A stretch of DNA of 64,000 nt from Pseudoalteromonas sp. A601 (lineage in GTDB: Bacteria > Pseudomonadota > Gammaproteobacteria > Enterobacterales > Alteromonadaceae): contig NZ_MXQF01000004.1 in NCBI RefSeq assembly GCF_002165575.1, forward strand, positions 1-64,000, given 5' to 3'. The translations under genes and the position numbers were made by a program. This document shows positions 9,302 through 17,379 of the stretch, in pieces. Position 1 is the first letter of the stretch. Every line of letters begins with the position of its first letter. Below the pieces are notes generated by a model. That model was not told the DNA's origin, did no database searches, and worked only from the letters and a program-made list of their open reading frames with translations.

Positions 9302-9961
9302 TTAAAACATGTTCTTATACAAATAACCCGCAACAACTAAAACGAAGATGCTAGTTAGCATTAACCTCTTCATAATTCCTTTACGTCGTAGAGCTTTGGC
9401 TGCTTTTTCTTCTGCAAGTTTTTGCAATAGTTTTTGTTCTTCTTCTTCGCGAATCCGTTCGTCTTCCATTAGCTGGTGATAACGAGAGTAGAATGTTATT
9501 TCTTGTGACTTTAATTTATTTATGTGTTCTTGAGCTGCGTCGCAGCGCTCTTTTAACGCTGACAAGTCTTGCTGTAGTTCATCATTAACGTCTGAATCTA
9601 ATTCGATTGTGTCATTTAAGTTTTGTAAAAGTTTTACTGTTCTAAGAGATTCATTAATCGTTGTGAGATTACGACGCAGTAGCAACACTTCTTGCCCTTC
9701 ATCGCCGTCTTCATCTATGTGCTCGAAAAGATCGTCAGTTGTTTTAAAGTTTTTTGAATTAAAGATTTCTTCGATAAATTTTATTCTGAGTTCGAGGGCA
9801 TCGACCTGTTCTTTTATCAAGGCTTGTTTAGATGATTTATCTTCTTCATTTTTTATTATCTGGTTACTTGCTTGCGTACCTAATTGATGTAAAGGTAAAA
9901 ATGCTTTTTTAAACTCGTCGATATTATCGAACAGTTCATTTCCATCCACTGAAATAGTCAT
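9302..9961 (-). CDS. Coiled-coil protein with C-terminal membrane anchor, first gene of FtsK-like operon
   Basis: A 219-residue protein of unknown family. Residues 1-170 are acidic and helical with long coiled-coil character; residues about 165-195 form a very charged Glu/Lys/Arg helix; residues about 198-216 are a single hydrophobic segment ending four residues from the C-terminus. This is a tail-anchored topology with the body in the cytoplasm. It is the first gene of the operon and ends 10 bases before the preferred start of the ATPase. Since the ATPase has no membrane segment, this protein is the obvious candidate to recruit the complex to the inner membrane; that is inference from topology and position. 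Confidence 0.72.
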   Translation of the reverse strand: MTISVDGNELFDNIDEFKKAFLPLHQLGTQASNQIIKNEEDKSSKQALIKEQVDALELRIKFIEEIFNSKNFKTTDDLFEHIDEDGDEGQEVLLLRRNLTTINESLRTVKLLQNLNDTIELDSDVNDELQQDLSALKERCDAAQEHINKLKSQEITFYSRYHQLMEDERIREEEEQKLLQKLAEEKAAKALRRKGIMKRLMLTSIFVLVVAGYLYKNMF

Positions 9962-10283
9962 CTTTGTTTAAGATTCCATCGCTGATTTCATTACTGCAAC
10001 AATTAAACGTAACGTTACAGACCTTCATCCGATCTACAGTAACTCAATCTGTAAGTTGTGATGATCGTATTGTTCAAACTAAGCATAAAGAATATATTAT
10101 GTTAGAGAACACCCCATACTATAAATTAAAATATTTAATGTCAATTTACTCTAAGATATTAACGCATTGTTACTTCTATATTTTATTTCTTTGAATAATA
10201 TGAGATTGGTTGTAGTAGGTAGTATATTAGACAGGTGATGAGGTGGCTGACAAAGACAAAGATATAAAAATAAGTAGGAAAAC
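9962..10283. other. Intergenic region upstream of FtsK-like operon
   Basis: About 320 bp of AT-rich DNA between the start of the FtsK-like operon and the end of the second patatin gene. It should contain the operon promoter reading left. A plus-strand open frame at 9964-10194 (76 codons) has no good ribosome site and an implausible composition; I do not call it. No hairpin other than the terminator next to the patatin gene was seen. Confidence 0.5.
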
Positions 10284-10312
10284 TGTATTACGGGCTCTGT
10301 TACCCGTAATAC
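10284..10312 (-). terminator. Terminator overlapping the patatin stop codon
   Basis: A perfect 10-bp inverted repeat (GTATTACGGG at 10284-10293, CCCGTAATAC at 10303-10312). The stop codon of the patatin gene (10300-10302) lies in the loop. A short T tract follows on both strands, so it may terminate in both directions. Confidence 0.7.
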
Positions 10313-11283
10313 TTTTGCTGTGTTTTATTAGAGTCATATTGGTCACTGAGGTAGTGATTACCCGCAGCGAGCCCTAGTTTGTAATCATTGCGTAAATCAG
10401 CATCAGTACTGCCGAGTAATTTACTATGTAATTTATCTCCTGCAAAAATCTGAATCACTTGGAGATCTTCAGGTGGGTTTTGCATGAAGTTTAGTTCTTC
10501 TAAATATGCTTGCTCGTGTTGTAGCAAATAATCGAGTGATTTAGGGCAATAACCTGATGCACACACAAATGTTTTAAGCTTATTTACCCACGCCGATTGT
10601 ACTGGCAGGCTTGCATCCACTGTACGAATAACAACAATTTTGCGCGCACCTCGATTATAAGCTTCTCTTACAGGTAGTGGCGCAGCAAGGCCACCATCTA
10701 AAAAGAAGTCATCGTCAGCTAAGGCACATGTACTACATTCTAGCTCTTCGTTTGCAGCTGTTTTATCAAGCCAAGGAGTTAATCTAACGCCTTGTTTGTA
10801 CAAAAAAGGTAATGCACTGGAGGCCTTTAACAGCTCACGCCATTGCTTTCCCTCTCCGGTTGGAGTTAAAAAGTATGGCTTTCTATCGCGTGCGTTTGTG
10901 GCCGTGATCAACAGCTCTCTTTCACCTAAGCTGGTTTTAGCCGTTTTAAAATCAAGTGCACGATTAAACTCTGTGGTTTTATCAAAATACCAATCAAGAT
11001 CAACAATACTTTTGCCAAGCAATCCTCTTCCTAACTGAAAGAAACGCTTGTTACGAGATAAGCCTCTAATAAGACGTTTAGCATAGCCTTTTTGGCGCGC
11101 TAAAAAGCTAGTCAGGTTTTGTGAGCCTGCTGATGTGCCAATAAAAAGGTCGAATGGGTCGTATTGGTGCTCAAGCCATGCATCTAGTACACCTGCGGTG
11201 AAAATTCCTCGTTGACCACCCCCCTCTGCGATCAATGCTGTTTTATTGAAAGTTTCTGTGGTTGTAAGGTCATGAGGTTTCAC
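10300..11283 (-). CDS. Patatin-like phospholipase, YjjU-type
   Basis: A 327-residue cytoplasmic patatin-fold hydrolase of the YjjU-like group. Residues 20-26 carry the Gly-Gly-Gly-Gln-Arg-Gly oxyanion loop, Gly-Thr-Ser-Ala-Gly at 49-53 holds the nucleophile Ser51, and Asp-Gly-Gly at 196-198 holds the catalytic Asp. A Cys pair (Cys-Ser-Thr-Cys near 183-186) is unusual but not a known motif. It is a different subfamily from the patatin at 1616. The gene is monocistronic: a terminator overlaps its stop codon, and the upstream gap (11284-11382) separates it from the terminator of the next gene. The natural lipid is unknown. Confidence 0.87.
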   Translation of the reverse strand: MKPHDLTTTETFNKTALIAEGGGQRGIFTAGVLDAWLEHQYDPFDLFIGTSAGSQNLTSFLARQKGYAKRLIRGLSRNKRFFQLGRGLLGKSIVDLDWYFDKTTEFNRALDFKTAKTSLGERELLITATNARDRKPYFLTPTGEGKQWRELLKASSALPFLYKQGVRLTPWLDKTAANEELECSTCALADDDFFLDGGLAAPLPVREAYNRGARKIVVIRTVDASLPVQSAWVNKLKTFVCASGYCPKSLDYLLQHEQAYLEELNFMQNPPEDLQVIQIFAGDKLHSKLLGSTDADLRNDYKLGLAAGNHYLSDQYDSNKTQQKYYG

Positions 11284-11382
11284 GGTTAGCCTTCCTTTGG
11301 GTATGTTGCTTAGTTTATACCTTCATTCTAATGAGTTTTATTAAAACGTTAAAATTGATTATATAAATCGAATTGATTAATA

Positions 11383-11418
11383 AAACAGAACGGTAAACTG
11401 CTTGGTTTACCGCTGTTT
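11383..11418 (-). terminator. Rho-independent terminator after the LLM oxidoreductase
   Basis: A long stem: AAACAG (11383-11388) and CGGTAAAC (11391-11398) pair with GTTTACCG (11405-11412) and CTGTTT (11413-11418), with a two-base bulge and a six-base loop. T-rich sequence follows on the minus strand. Confidence 0.75.
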
Positions 11419-11464
11419 CGATGTATAACTAGAGTAGCAAGCGCAAAATGTATACTCGCTTAAT

Positions 11465-12463
11465 TTAGCTGCTTTTTAATGTGCTTAATATTTCAAGGGC
11501 TCTGTGTCTGTCTTGGCTGTGGTATAGATCATTGGTAAATATAAATTCATCTACTCCAAGCTCTTTTACTATCATTTCGAGCTTATGTTTAATGGTCACA
11601 GGGCTGCCCACAACTGATAAACCTAAAAAGCTTTCGACTTGAGCTTGCTCTTGCTCACTCCAAAGTTCATCCATACTCGTAATCGGAGGCTTTAACCAAA
11701 GGGCATGGCCTCGTAATAGTGCAAGTACTCGCTGTTTTGACGTGGTTGCTAACTGTTGTGCTTGCTGATCGGTATCTGCTGCAACCACAGGTAAACCCAG
11801 CATGACATAGGGTTTGTCTAATACTGCTGAGGGCTTAAACTCACGGCGGTACAAGGCGATTGCATCGTATAAAAAACGCGGCGCAAAATGCCCTGCAAAT
11901 GCATAAGGCAGGCCTTTTTTAGCCGCCAATTGGGCGCTATATAAACTAGAGCCGAGCAACCAAATGGGCACATTCGTGTTTTCGCCCGGTATAGCGCGTA
12001 CTGGGGAGTGCTCATCACTTGGGCCTAATAGCGCTTGTAGTTCGGTTACTTCATCGGCAAAGTTCTCCGCTCTGCGCTCATCACGTCTAAGTGCTCGGCT
12101 TGTTATGTGGTCACTTCCTGGGGCGCGGCCTAAACCTAAATCTATACGCCCAGGGTAAAGGCTCTCTAATGTACCAAACTGCTCAGCAACAACTAGTGGC
12201 GGGTGGTTAGGTAACATTACGCCACCAGCGCCAACACGGATATTACGTGTTTGCCCAGCGATATGCCCAATTAGTACCGATGTTGCGGCACATACAATAC
12301 CCGGCATATTGTGATGCTCAGCCATCCAAAAGCGATTAAAGCCTAATTCATCTGCTTGTTGTGCATACGCAACACTATTTGCCAGGGTTTGCGATACTGT
12401 TTCATGCTCTTTCATTGGGCTAAGCTCTAACAATGAAAAATGTATATTGTTAAGTACAGTCAT
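11465..12463 (-). CDS. LLM class flavin-dependent oxidoreductase (luciferase-like)
   Basis: A 332-residue TIM-barrel flavoprotein of the bacterial luciferase-like monooxygenase superfamily, YhbW-like group. Marks are the N-terminal Phe-Ser-Leu-Leu-Glu-Leu strand, Phe-Trp-Met-Ala-Glu-His-His near 45-51, the Gly-Ala-Gly-Gly-Val-Met-Leu-Pro-Asn-His segment near 78-87, and Leu-Gly-Leu-Gly-Arg-Ala-Pro-Gly near 109-116. It should use FMNH2 and oxygen; the substrate is unknown. No signal peptide. The 66-bp gap to the siderophore-interacting protein gene, in the same direction, would allow cotranscription from the divergent promoter region at about 13310-13390. Confidence 0.9.
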   Translation of the reverse strand: MTVLNNIHFSLLELSPMKEHETVSQTLANSVAYAQQADELGFNRFWMAEHHNMPGIVCAATSVLIGHIAGQTRNIRVGAGGVMLPNHPPLVVAEQFGTLESLYPGRIDLGLGRAPGSDHITSRALRRDERRAENFADEVTELQALLGPSDEHSPVRAIPGENTNVPIWLLGSSLYSAQLAAKKGLPYAFAGHFAPRFLYDAIALYRREFKPSAVLDKPYVMLGLPVVAADTDQQAQQLATTSKQRVLALLRGHALWLKPPITSMDELWSEQEQAQVESFLGLSVVGSPVTIKHKLEMIVKELGVDEFIFTNDLYHSQDRHRALEILSTLKSS

Positions 12464-12529
12464 AACACGCTCTATTTATATTCAATATAAGTATACAGTG
12501 GTGCCACAAGTGTATTTTTCAAATGCCGT

Positions 12530-13297
12530 TCAGGCATTTGATTGATGCTGTTTTTCAACTTTTAAACCATCGGCTGTTATGCCTTGCTTCCAGTAGGCTG
12601 AACACACAATACTCTCGCGTTTAATCGAAAAACGTTCTCGTAAAAGGGTGTTTATTTCACGTATCAATGATGATTCAAGGGCCATAAACACGAGCGGTTT
12701 GGTATGGCTTTGACCTAATTCAGTGATCACAGCATTTATTAAATCAGTGTGTGGTTGCTCACTAATAAGCCAATTAACGTGGTGGTTATTTTTGATTGTA
12801 TCTAAGTCAATAATATCTTTTTTATCAGGTACATGAATAATAGCATTCACGGTAGCACTGGCTGGTAACCTCTGTAAGTAACCATTTATTGCATTAACAG
12901 AGGTTAAATCACCCAATAGTAGGTAGTCTGATTGACTAAAGTCTGAGAGCTTTTTAGGCCCTGGCCCTGCAATACCGACTTTATCACCCACTTTGGCATA
13001 CTTAGCCCAATTAGTGGCAACTCCGCTGTGTTGATTAATAACAAAATCCAAGCTAATTGCACCGCTTTGTGAATCTATTTTACGTATTGTGTATGAGCGC
13101 ATAACTGCCGGCTTATCAGCTTTTAGATCAAGTTCAACGTCGGTTTGTCCTTCATGAGGGAAAAGTACTTTGACATAAGCACCTTGTTGATCACGTGGAA
13201 AGTCATCAAACTCCTCAGAGCCAACTACAATACGCATTAAATGCGGCGCTATTTGTGTGGTACTGATCACGTGTGCACGACGTATTTTTTTACTCAT
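12530..13297 (-). CDS. Siderophore-interacting protein (flavin ferric reductase, ViuB-like)
   Basis: A cytoplasmic FAD-binding protein of the siderophore-interacting family, which reduces ferric siderophores to release iron. The preferred ATG at 13297 has GGAG six bases upstream, giving 255 residues; an ATG at 13330 is in frame but removes the ribosome site from use. The N-terminal half is the flavin-binding barrel with the Met-Arg-Ser-Tyr-Thr-Ile-Arg motif (about residues 67-73, FAD isoalloxazine contact) and Gly-Pro-Gly-Pro near 113-116; the C-terminal half is the NAD(P)H-binding SIP domain. It is transcribed away from a MarR-type regulator, with a Fur-like site and two palindromes between them. 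Works naturally with a siderophore receptor such as that at 60687. Confidence 0.9.
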   Translation of the reverse strand: MSKKIRRAHVISTTQIAPHLMRIVVGSEEFDDFPRDQQGAYVKVLFPHEGQTDVELDLKADKPAVMRSYTIRKIDSQSGAISLDFVINQHSGVATNWAKYAKVGDKVGIAGPGPKKLSDFSQSDYLLLGDLTSVNAINGYLQRLPASATVNAIIHVPDKKDIIDLDTIKNNHHVNWLISEQPHTDLINAVITELGQSHTKPLVFMALESSLIREINTLLRERFSIKRESIVCSAYWKQGITADGLKVEKQHQSNA

Positions 13298-13306
13298 GTT
13301 TGTCTC

Positions 13307-13325
13307 CATAATAACAATGATTGTT
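13307..13325 (-). promoter_or_regulatory. Possible Fur box upstream of the siderophore-interacting protein
   Basis: The 19-mer beginning CATAATAACAATGATT matches the classical GATAATGATAATCATTATC Fur consensus at about 13 of 19 positions by eye. It abuts the ribosome-binding site of the gene, a plausible place for iron repression. Not proven. Confidence 0.4.
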
Positions 13326-13342
13326 TGCACAACGCCCCACTG

Positions 13343-13383
13343 GTTGATAAAATCAACTATATACTTTTAATTGACTTTGTCAA
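13343..13383. promoter_or_regulatory. Two palindromes, likely operators of the divergent MarR regulator
   Basis: GTTGAT-AAA-ATCAAC (13343-13357) and TTGAC-TTT-GTCAA (13371-13383) are both inverted repeats around a three-base centre, with centres 27 bp apart, in the divergent promoter region. MarR proteins bind such sites and commonly repress both flanking genes. Confidence 0.55.
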
Positions 13384-13398
13384 CTAACTAGGTGTTTT

Positions 13399-13827
13399 AT
13401 GACACAACAAAATTTAGCCGCTACTTTATTTGCTCTTGCCCAGAGCTACCGCGTGACCGTACGAAATTCAATTAACGCTAACGAGTTAGGTATCAACGCA
13501 TTACATGTACGCTGCTTACACATTATTGCCCAAACGCCCGATTGCACTGCAAACGATATTGTTCAGCAAACACAACGTGATAAAGCTCAAATAGCACGTT
13601 TGATCAAAGAGTTACTCAAACTTGATTTAATTACTAAATGTGCCGATGAAAATGACAAACGCTGTTTTATCCTCTCGTTTACCCCGGCGGGTGAGCTGTT
13701 ATTACAAAAATTACATGCTGCGGAGCAAAGTGTAGATGCCTTACTGTGCCAAGGGCTAGATCAAAGCCAGATTGATAATTTTTTGCATACAGCTAACACT
13801 ATGATCAGCAATATAAAAAATGAGTAA
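13399..13827 (+). CDS. MarR family transcriptional regulator
   Basis: A 142-residue winged helix-turn-helix protein of the MarR family, expected to act as a dimer. The recognition region is about residues 50-75 (Thr-Ala-Asn-Asp-Ile-Val ... Asp-Lys-Ala-Gln-Ile-Ala-Arg-Leu-Ile-Lys-Glu-Leu) and the wing is Asp-Glu-Asn-Asp-Lys-Arg near 82-87, a typical MarR signature. An AGGTG site precedes the ATG. It is divergent from the siderophore-interacting protein gene and probably controls it and itself through the palindromes in between. The ligand is unknown. Confidence 0.9.
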   Translation: MTQQNLAATLFALAQSYRVTVRNSINANELGINALHVRCLHIIAQTPDCTANDIVQQTQRDKAQIARLIKELLKLDLITKCADENDKRCFILSFTPAGELLLQKLHAAEQSVDALLCQGLDQSQIDNFLHTANTMISNIKNE

Positions 13828-13891
13828 AATAGACCATTTTCGCTTGCGATACTGATCTAACTCTTGGCATTTTAACTTGCCAAGCACTATA

Positions 13892-13907
13892 CTGTACAAA
13901 TATACAG
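13892..13907 (+). promoter_or_regulatory. LexA (SOS) box of umuDC
   Basis: CTGTACAAATATACAG is a full match to the gammaproteobacterial LexA consensus CTGT-N8-ACAG and lies 17 bp before the umuD start, where LexA binding blocks transcription until DNA damage. Confidence 0.93.
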
Positions 13908-13923
13908 TTAAGTGTGTTTTAGT

Positions 13924-14337
13924 ATGCGTGTTATCCCTATTTATATCGAAGCTGGCGTGTGTGGATTTGAATCCCCCGCAGCACAATACAAAGAATTAGG
14001 CTTATCGCTTGATCAATTATTAATAAAACATCCTGATGCTACGTTTATCGGTGTTGCCTCAGGAGAGTCAATGCAAGGGGTGGGTATTTTTGATGGCGAT
14101 TTACTGTTAGTCGACAGAGCTGAAGACGCTAAAAATGGCGATGTGATTGTAGCCAATTTAAATGGCTTATTTGTGTGTAAGCTACTAGATAAAACTAACG
14201 CACAACTATTGTCAGCGTCCCCTGCTTATGGACCTGTGCAACTGTCAGCCAATGATGAGTTTCAATTAGAAGGCGTTGTTACTCGCTCTATTCGCCTACA
14301 TCGTTTAAGCCCTGAGCTACACCAATGTATGCCTTAG
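13924..14337 (+). CDS. umuD: UmuD, error-prone polymerase V accessory protease
   Basis: A 137-residue S24-family protein that self-cleaves on RecA filaments and then forms polymerase V with UmuC. From the ATG at 13924 the cleavage site Cys13-Gly14 and the catalytic Ser49 and Lys86 align with E. coli Cys24-Gly25, Ser60 and Lys97 at a constant offset of 11, so the protein is complete and likely active, with a shorter N-terminal arm than the E. coli protein. An in-frame ATG exists four codons earlier (13912) but lies closer to the LexA box. Its 3' end overlaps umuC by 13 bases, as is usual for this operon. Confidence 0.95.
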   Translation: MRVIPIYIEAGVCGFESPAAQYKELGLSLDQLLIKHPDATFIGVASGESMQGVGIFDGDLLLVDRAEDAKNGDVIVANLNGLFVCKLLDKTNAQLLSASPAYGPVQLSANDEFQLEGVVTRSIRLHRLSPELHQCMP

Positions 14338-15587
14338 TCGATGCTGTGTCATTTTATGCTAGTGCCGAAAAGGTGTTCGACCCTGCAATTAGGCGAAAGC
14401 CCGTTGTTGTACTAACTAACAATGATGGCTGTGTATGCGCAGTATGCCCGATTGCTCGTAAGTTAAATATTCCAAAATTTCAGCCGTACTTTAAAGTAAA
14501 GCATTTACTCGCTAAACATAACGTAATTATTCGCTCATCTAACTATGAGCTGTATGCCGACTTAAGCGACAAAATGATGAACGTGATCAGCCGTTTTTGT
14601 GATAACCAACATATCTATTCGATTGATGAATCATTTTTACACTTTAATGGCTTTACGCCTTTAATTAAAGATTGGCATCACTATGGGCAAATGATACGCC
14701 ATACGGTGTGGCAAGAAACAAAATTGCCTGTTGGTGTGGGTTTTGGCTCTACACCCACATTGGCTAAAGCCGCCAACCATGCCGCTAAAAAACTTAATGG
14801 CTTTAATGGCGTTGCGGTAATTGATGATGAGCGCTCGCGTAAACACGTTCTTAGTTTGATGGATGTTAGCGATGTGTGGGGCGTGGGTAGACGTATAGCA
14901 AAAAAGCTCAAGCTATTAAATATACACTCTGCGCTTGACTTAGCGCAGCAAGAACCAAGGCGTATAAAACGCCAATTTAGTGTTGTGCTTGAACGTACTG
15001 TGAGTGAGTTAAATGGTATAAGCTGTTTAAATTGGGACGAAGTACGCCAAGATAAACACGAGATATTTTCAACCCGTAGTTTTGGCAAGCGCTTAACCGA
15101 CCCTATCGCGTTAAAAACAGCCCTTGTAAATCACTGTGTCGTGGTCGCAAAAAAACTGCGCCAGCAACGCTCAGTAACTAAACGATTACTATTATTTGTA
15201 GCAAGCTCCCCTCATGAGCAGTATTACTACAAAAAATCATTAGTGTATGACTTCACTGTACCCAGTGCTGATAGCCGTGTGTTAGCCCATGCAGTAAGTA
15301 GTTTGTTCGATCAGCTTTATCAATCAGGGGTGATGTTTTATAAATGTGGTGTCGGGGCACTCGAGCTTAACTCGGTGCAATTTCAACAAGCTGATTTATT
15401 TACTGTCTCAAAGGATAACATTAAATTGATGCAGTGCTTAGATACCATAAACCAGCGATACGGCAGTGATACACTCAGCCTTGCTAGCCAACAACAAACA
15501 CAATCGTGGCATATGAAACGCGCGTTTTTATCGCCGCAATACACCACTCGCTGGCATGCCTTACCTAAAATAACATGTGACTTATAG
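14325..15587 (+). CDS. umuC: UmuC, catalytic subunit of DNA polymerase V
   Basis: A 420-residue Y-family translesion polymerase. Catalytic acidic residues are Asp6 (Met-Tyr-Ala-Leu-Val-Asp) and Asp101-Glu102 in Tyr-Ser-Ile-Asp-Glu-Ser. The palm, fingers, thumb (helix-hairpin-helix near 180-200, Gly-Val-Gly-Arg-Arg-Ile) and little-finger regions are all present, and length matches the family. It overlaps umuD by 13 bases, so translation is coupled, and it shares the LexA box. Its stop overlaps the stop region of the convergent gene at 15582 by six bases. Confidence 0.96.
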   Translation: MYALVDAVSFYASAEKVFDPAIRRKPVVVLTNNDGCVCAVCPIARKLNIPKFQPYFKVKHLLAKHNVIIRSSNYELYADLSDKMMNVISRFCDNQHIYSIDESFLHFNGFTPLIKDWHHYGQMIRHTVWQETKLPVGVGFGSTPTLAKAANHAAKKLNGFNGVAVIDDERSRKHVLSLMDVSDVWGVGRRIAKKLKLLNIHSALDLAQQEPRRIKRQFSVVLERTVSELNGISCLNWDEVRQDKHEIFSTRSFGKRLTDPIALKTALVNHCVVVAKKLRQQRSVTKRLLLFVASSPHEQYYYKKSLVYDFTVPSADSRVLAHAVSSLFDQLYQSGVMFYKCGVGALELNSVQFQQADLFTVSKDNIKLMQCLDTINQRYGSDTLSLASQQQTQSWHMKRAFLSPQYTTRWHALPKITCDL

Positions 15588-16049
15588 ACGCTGTAGTTCA
15601 AAGATACACTCAACGTCTGTGTTTTCAATACTGTACTGTATTTTATGATCGGCTAAAAAGCGTAAAGTTTGACTGGTATCGAGGTTATCACTGTCATTCT
15701 CACAGCGGTTATGACGAAGCGTCATAGTGAGGCCTTCACTGGTGTATTTAAACTTGGTGGTCACTAAGCAAAAGTTAGGCACCTTATTTGTTTGTGTCCC
15801 ATTGTGTAATGCGTTAAAAATAATACCGCTGCCAAGGCTAAAACCAAGGTTGGTATCACTCTGGTTATGCCAATTAAGCTCACCACTTGTGCAAATATCG
15901 CTGTTCCCAGCAATTAACTTATAACTACCTAAATGAGTGTTCACTAATTTAACAAACTGGCCTTTATTACTAGGCAATACTGATTTAGCATTACTCGCAT
16001 TGACAAATAAAATTAATGCCGCACAGAACAAAACTTTATAAAAATACAT
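15582..16049 (-). CDS. Exported hypothetical protein
   Basis: A 155-residue protein that I do not recognise. Residues 1-21 form a Sec signal peptide (hydrophobic core Leu-Phe-Cys-Ala-Ala-Leu-Ile-Leu-Phe-Val ending Ala-Ser-Asn-Ala), so the mature protein should be periplasmic or secreted. It holds four cysteines that could form two disulfides, and is otherwise beta-rich. It converges on umuC with a six-base overlap of the 3' ends. Monocistronic. No function suggested by context. Confidence 0.75.
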   Translation of the reverse strand: MYFYKVLFCAALILFVNASNAKSVLPSNKGQFVKLVNTHLGSYKLIAGNSDICTSGELNWHNQSDTNLGFSLGSGIIFNALHNGTQTNKVPNFCLVTTKFKYTSEGLTMTLRHNRCENDSDNLDTSQTLRFLADHKIQYSIENTDVECIFELQRL

Positions 16050-16148
16050 TAAATACCTAACCTAGGGCTATTTATAATTTCAGCATAGCATAGGGACAAT
16101 AATTAGAATAATGATAAAGCAAGTTACAAAACTCGCTTTAATTGATCA

Positions 16149-16667
16149 TTACTGCCAATACTTTGCGAAGAGCTGTGGGTAAATTAATTTTAAAAACTTT
16201 GGCTTGTCTTTAAAACGTTTGCCTTTTGGTTGGTCTAGCCCTGAAGGCACAAACGGTAATTCATCGTCATTACGCTCTTCATAGAGCAAACCAGCAATAA
16301 GGTCATATTCATCTAAATATGGGTACGGTTGTTCATTAAGGTGATAAACTGGTGTGCAATCTGCTAGAGAATCAGGATTGGTAACTGCTTTATTAAATAC
16401 GGCTTCACCACGAGATATTAACCAACAGCGGAACTCTGAAAAGCCATAATCGTCGTTACAGCCAGCCATAACAAACGCTGCACCAAATAAATCCCAGGTA
16501 TAGCTTTGACGCATACAGATACTAAACTGTTTATCAAAGGCGATTAGTTTTTCGTCATTTAAATCAGCGAGTAACGCTTTTAATCGTTTACTTACTGACT
16601 CAGGATCAGCGGTTTTATCATCAACAGTGACTAATCGCCAAAAATCAGACTCAGTGAATTCACTCAT
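16149..16667 (-). CDS. DUF4240 domain-containing protein
   Basis: A 172-residue cytoplasmic protein whose first about 125 residues fit the DUF4240 domain (N-terminal Phe-Trp-Arg-Leu-Val, then Trp-Asp-Leu-Phe-Gly-Ala-Ala-Phe-Val near 58-66 and Phe-Arg-Cys-Trp-Leu-Ile-Ser-Arg-Gly near 78-86). The C-terminal tail is basic and ends in a Leu-Ile-Tyr-Pro-Gln segment. Domain function is unknown. Its ATG overlaps the stop of the YwbE-like gene by four bases, so the two are translationally coupled. Confidence 0.82.
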   Translation of the reverse strand: MSEFTESDFWRLVTVDDKTADPESVSKRLKALLADLNDEKLIAFDKQFSICMRQSYTWDLFGAAFVMAGCNDDYGFSEFRCWLISRGEAVFNKAVTNPDSLADCTPVYHLNEQPYPYLDEYDLIAGLLYEERNDDELPFVPSGLDQPKGKRFKDKPKFLKLIYPQLFAKYWQ

Positions 16668-16858
16668 GAAACAATCTCTTTAACACGCCCTACCTGACCA
16701 TCTTCTAACTGCACTTTAATGCCATGAGGGTGATTCGGTGATTTAGTCAATAAACGCGAAACAATACCGTTAGTTAATGTGCCACTGCGTTGATCTTGTT
16801 TTAAAACAATGTTGACTTCAGTGCCCGGGGAAATTTGAGAACGAGTAGGAACAGCCAT
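16664..16858 (-). CDS. ywbE: YwbE family protein
   Basis: A 64-residue protein of the YwbE (DUF2196) family, complete in length. The conserved run Gly-Thr-Glu-Val-Asn-Ile-Val-Leu-Lys-Gln-Asp-Gln near 12-23 and the Asn-His-Pro-His-Gly-Ile-Lys-Val near 42-49 are characteristic. It looks like a small SH3-like beta barrel; the biochemical role is not established. First gene of a two-gene unit with the DUF4240 protein. Confidence 0.88.
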   Translation of the reverse strand: MAVPTRSQISPGTEVNIVLKQDQRSGTLTNGIVSRLLTKSPNHPHGIKVQLEDGQVGRVKEIVS

Positions 16859-16916
16859 AAATGTATCTCTTTTACTATTTTGCTCGATTATAACGGTATG
16901 TGAGCTCTACACCAAA

Positions 16917-17378
16917 TTAAACTACAGTGATAGTAATCGTTTGTTGTTCATTCGCAGTTAAAATTGAAGTTACTTGTGTCTCAATATCACATGCTTTGCC
17001 AATTATTTGAAAATCAAAGCCTTGCCCATTGCCATCAAGTATACAACTAAGGTAATTGTCTGCGATTGTGATTTGGGTGATTCTTGTGACATCAACCTGT
17101 GATACTTTTTTAATTGGCGCTTGTTTTACCACTAACTGCTCATTAAGCCGAGTAAGGGCATTACCAAGAGCATGTTGTTTTATAAACTTATCACTGTAAC
17201 GACGAGAAAATGCCCAAAATGCTATTACGATGATAAAGCCATTACTAAAAACAGGTATCACAGTATCATTCGTTGATGCGGTTATTTGATAAATACCTAG
17301 AATAAAAAACAGTAACGCAAGTACCAATAAACTATATTGCTTTTGTTTGTTAGATAGATTTGAAAAAACGCTTATCAT
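16917..17378 (-). CDS. Small inner-membrane protein of unknown function
   Basis: A 153-residue protein with two adjacent transmembrane helices at about 14-31 and 43-60, followed by a soluble beta-rich C-terminal domain of about 90 residues. This topology places both ends on the same side, probably the cytoplasm. It is followed upstream by two small genes in the same direction with almost no spacing (the previous gene ends two bases before its start), so the three likely form an operon. No family recognised. Confidence 0.7.
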   Translation of the reverse strand: MISVFSNLSNKQKQYSLLVLALLFFILGIYQITASTNDTVIPVFSNGFIIVIAFWAFSRRYSDKFIKQHALGNALTRLNEQLVVKQAPIKKVSQVDVTRITQITIADNYLSCILDGNGQGFDFQIIGKACDIETQVTSILTANEQQTITITVV

Positions 17379-17379
17379 A

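Noticed and set aside
9964..10194. Plus-strand frame of 76 codons between the two divergent regions
   Set aside because: Lies in a promoter region, no ribosome site, AT-driven composition.
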